DNA from: Metopolophium dirhodum
Taxonomy: Eukaryota > Arthropoda > Insecta > Hemiptera > Aphididae
Direction of reading: 5' to 3'
Length of the DNA stretch: 64,000 bases
NCBI RefSeq assembly: GCF_019925205.1
Contig: NC_083568.1
Location: 14,320,393 to 14,384,392 of the forward strand
Under the pieces are notes generated by a model. That model worked only from the letters and a program-made list of their open reading frames with translations. It made no database searches and had not been told where the DNA came from. Below are positions 62,446 through 64,000 of the stretch, in pieces. Positions within the stretch are counted from its first letter, which is position 1, and every line of letters starts with the position of its first letter. The translations under genes and the position numbers were made by a program.

Positions 62446-64000
62446 AGACTCATGATAACTTATTTTTAGATATTATGTTATTTTAGTATGTGCTGTGTTC
62501 TACCCTCGTTGGTGTTAAGCAATAGATTTTTTAGCCCGTCAACTAAAATAGGAATGGTGGCGGTCCATTAAAATTTAAAACACAAGCATTCATTTGAAGT
62601 GTTCTGGGATGACGTATAAACAACATAACAATTAAGTATTAATATTGTATAATGTACTAAAATACTAGATCGTCAGCAATACATTAAGTAAAATGTTATT
62701 AATCAATATTTAGTAGTTAAAATACGATAAAGTGTAAACACTAAATACTCATAAAGTTTTTTTGGTAGGTACTAGGTAGCATACTACACCAACGAAGTAC
62801 CTAGGTACTGGTAGGTGTAGGGCTACACAACTACACTTAGATTTCCATAACAGATGCAATGTTGAAATCTTCATAATTGATACCTAGTCACAGAACGCAG
62901 GAAAGAAAGAACGTCTAATCGATTAATTGAACATTTTTGATTACCAACTAAAATCGTTTAAGGCTAACCGAAGTAATAACAGCTGCTGTAGTAACAATCC
63001 TTGAAAAATTAATCATTCATACACCCTCCAATTGCCAGAGAAAATTTGGAAATAAAATGGCTGTCGTTTTGTTCGAACTCAAGCCGAGTTAGAACTACAC
63101 CGCCTTGAGTTAAATAAAAAAATCTATCACCCCACTATCAGGAGATTAAGTCAGCTGACTATTAATTTAAAATTTCAATATTTCTCGTAAATAATATACC
63201 TATTATTGTTTATTTGTACCTATTTTAATGTTTTGTATAGGTATGGTATTCAAGCGCGACTAGCCTTTGCGGCCAACTGCAGCATAAGTAGCCATATAGG
63301 TTATGTTCTCCATAGCACAGAAGTTTTTACGATTTACGGGTGGTCGCAACTTTCAGCTTGGAAACTGTTCTTTAACGGTAGGTAGGTATATAAAAAATAC
63401 CATTGTTAAACGGACAGTTGCGGGGCGGCAGCAAAAAATTAGTTTAGCATATTTAACTTAATATTTCTACTAATATTATAGGCGGCATTTGTAGCAGGAT
63501 CACAGGGGAAGCTCCCCCAGAAAAATATTAATTTAGCAGACTCACTATTTGGGTTAAATTGTGATTAATTCCCTTCCCCCGCGAACACATCAAAGTACCA
63601 CCTGTGTCTAACACGTTCATACTTATGATTTGAAAATACCTATTTAACACAATAAGGAAAAATTTGAAACCCGGCTTTAGCAGTTGTTAATAAACAAATA
63701 GTTTGGCGCCGATCGTAAAATAACCGTTAGGTTGTTAAAAAGATAGTGGTCAGAAGGTTAATGGTCTGTTAGACCGATTATGTTGGTAAAAATTGGTAAC
63801 AGCTAAACTTGGAACCTAAATAAAATTTACAAAAAAAAAACATTGACAACATTTTAGTCAAAACCAAAATATAAAAAACATTTTATTACAAAATATCTGG
63901 CGTAAATATTAGTTTAATATTCTAACCTTCAGTATAAAAGTTGCGATTAGAAGTAAATAATAATTAATCATCACGAATCAATAAATCGAACTTTATATAG
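62446..64000. other. Right flank without recognised features
   Basis: AT-rich with scattered GC-richer bits (63050-63110, 63240-63370, 63480-63600) that look like transposon fragments (runs such as GCTCCCCC and TTCCCTTCCCCC). No open frame or structure I can name. Confidence 0.45.

Overview
The window looks like nuclear DNA of an insect, most likely an aphid. It is very AT-rich, has many short inverted-repeat transposons (mainly hAT-like ends of the CAGTGGCGTA type), is littered with TAGGTACCTAC-type motifs, and carries zinc-finger exons of the kind found at the 3' end of the insect BTB transcription-factor gene lola (longitudinals lacking). The order-level call rests on lola-type cassettes, which is firm. 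The aphid call is inference from repeat style and composition.

The biology is a set of alternative C-terminal exons ('cassettes'). Each encodes a C2HC finger, a linker that is usually ECGKEP, a C2H2 finger and then a stop codon. Six lie on the minus strand (984-1186, 4622-4911, 8742-8983, 12195-12622, 14967-15154, 18821-19077). Two lie on the plus strand (50080-50534, and the two-exon unit 52437-52693 + 53389-53655). A further short plus-strand terminal exon without fingers sits at 51902-51975. Every cassette acceptor enters the reading frame in the same phase (it needs one upstream base), so all could follow the same donor exon.

Two GC/CpG-rich islands lie between the arrays. One is at about 28.0-28.9 kb and contains a minus-strand splice donor. 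The other is at about 44.8-46.9 kb and ends at a plus-strand donor. They look like divergent promoters, each transcribing away into its own array. I found no BTB or common exon anywhere in the 64 kb. So either the common exons are outside and joined across strands or transcripts (trans-splicing, as established for Drosophila mod(mdg4) and lola), or these units make short BTB-less zinc-finger proteins. The 28-kb donor exon has an ATG frame ending in exactly the phase the cassettes need.

Region by region: 1-19 kb holds the minus cassettes separated by AT-rich introns with small MITEs and a hAT relic (6.3-6.9 kb). 19-28 kb is AT-rich with an old dispersed repeat (24.8-26.3 kb), a strong hairpin (22.5 kb) and a possible small exon (23.1 kb). 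28-46 kb is island, transposon-rich gap, island. 47-53.7 kb holds the plus cassettes. 54-64 kb has no recognisable host gene, but contains dispersed repeats, a long-inverted-repeat element and two hAT-type elements, one with a broken transposase C-terminus (61.2-62.4 kb).
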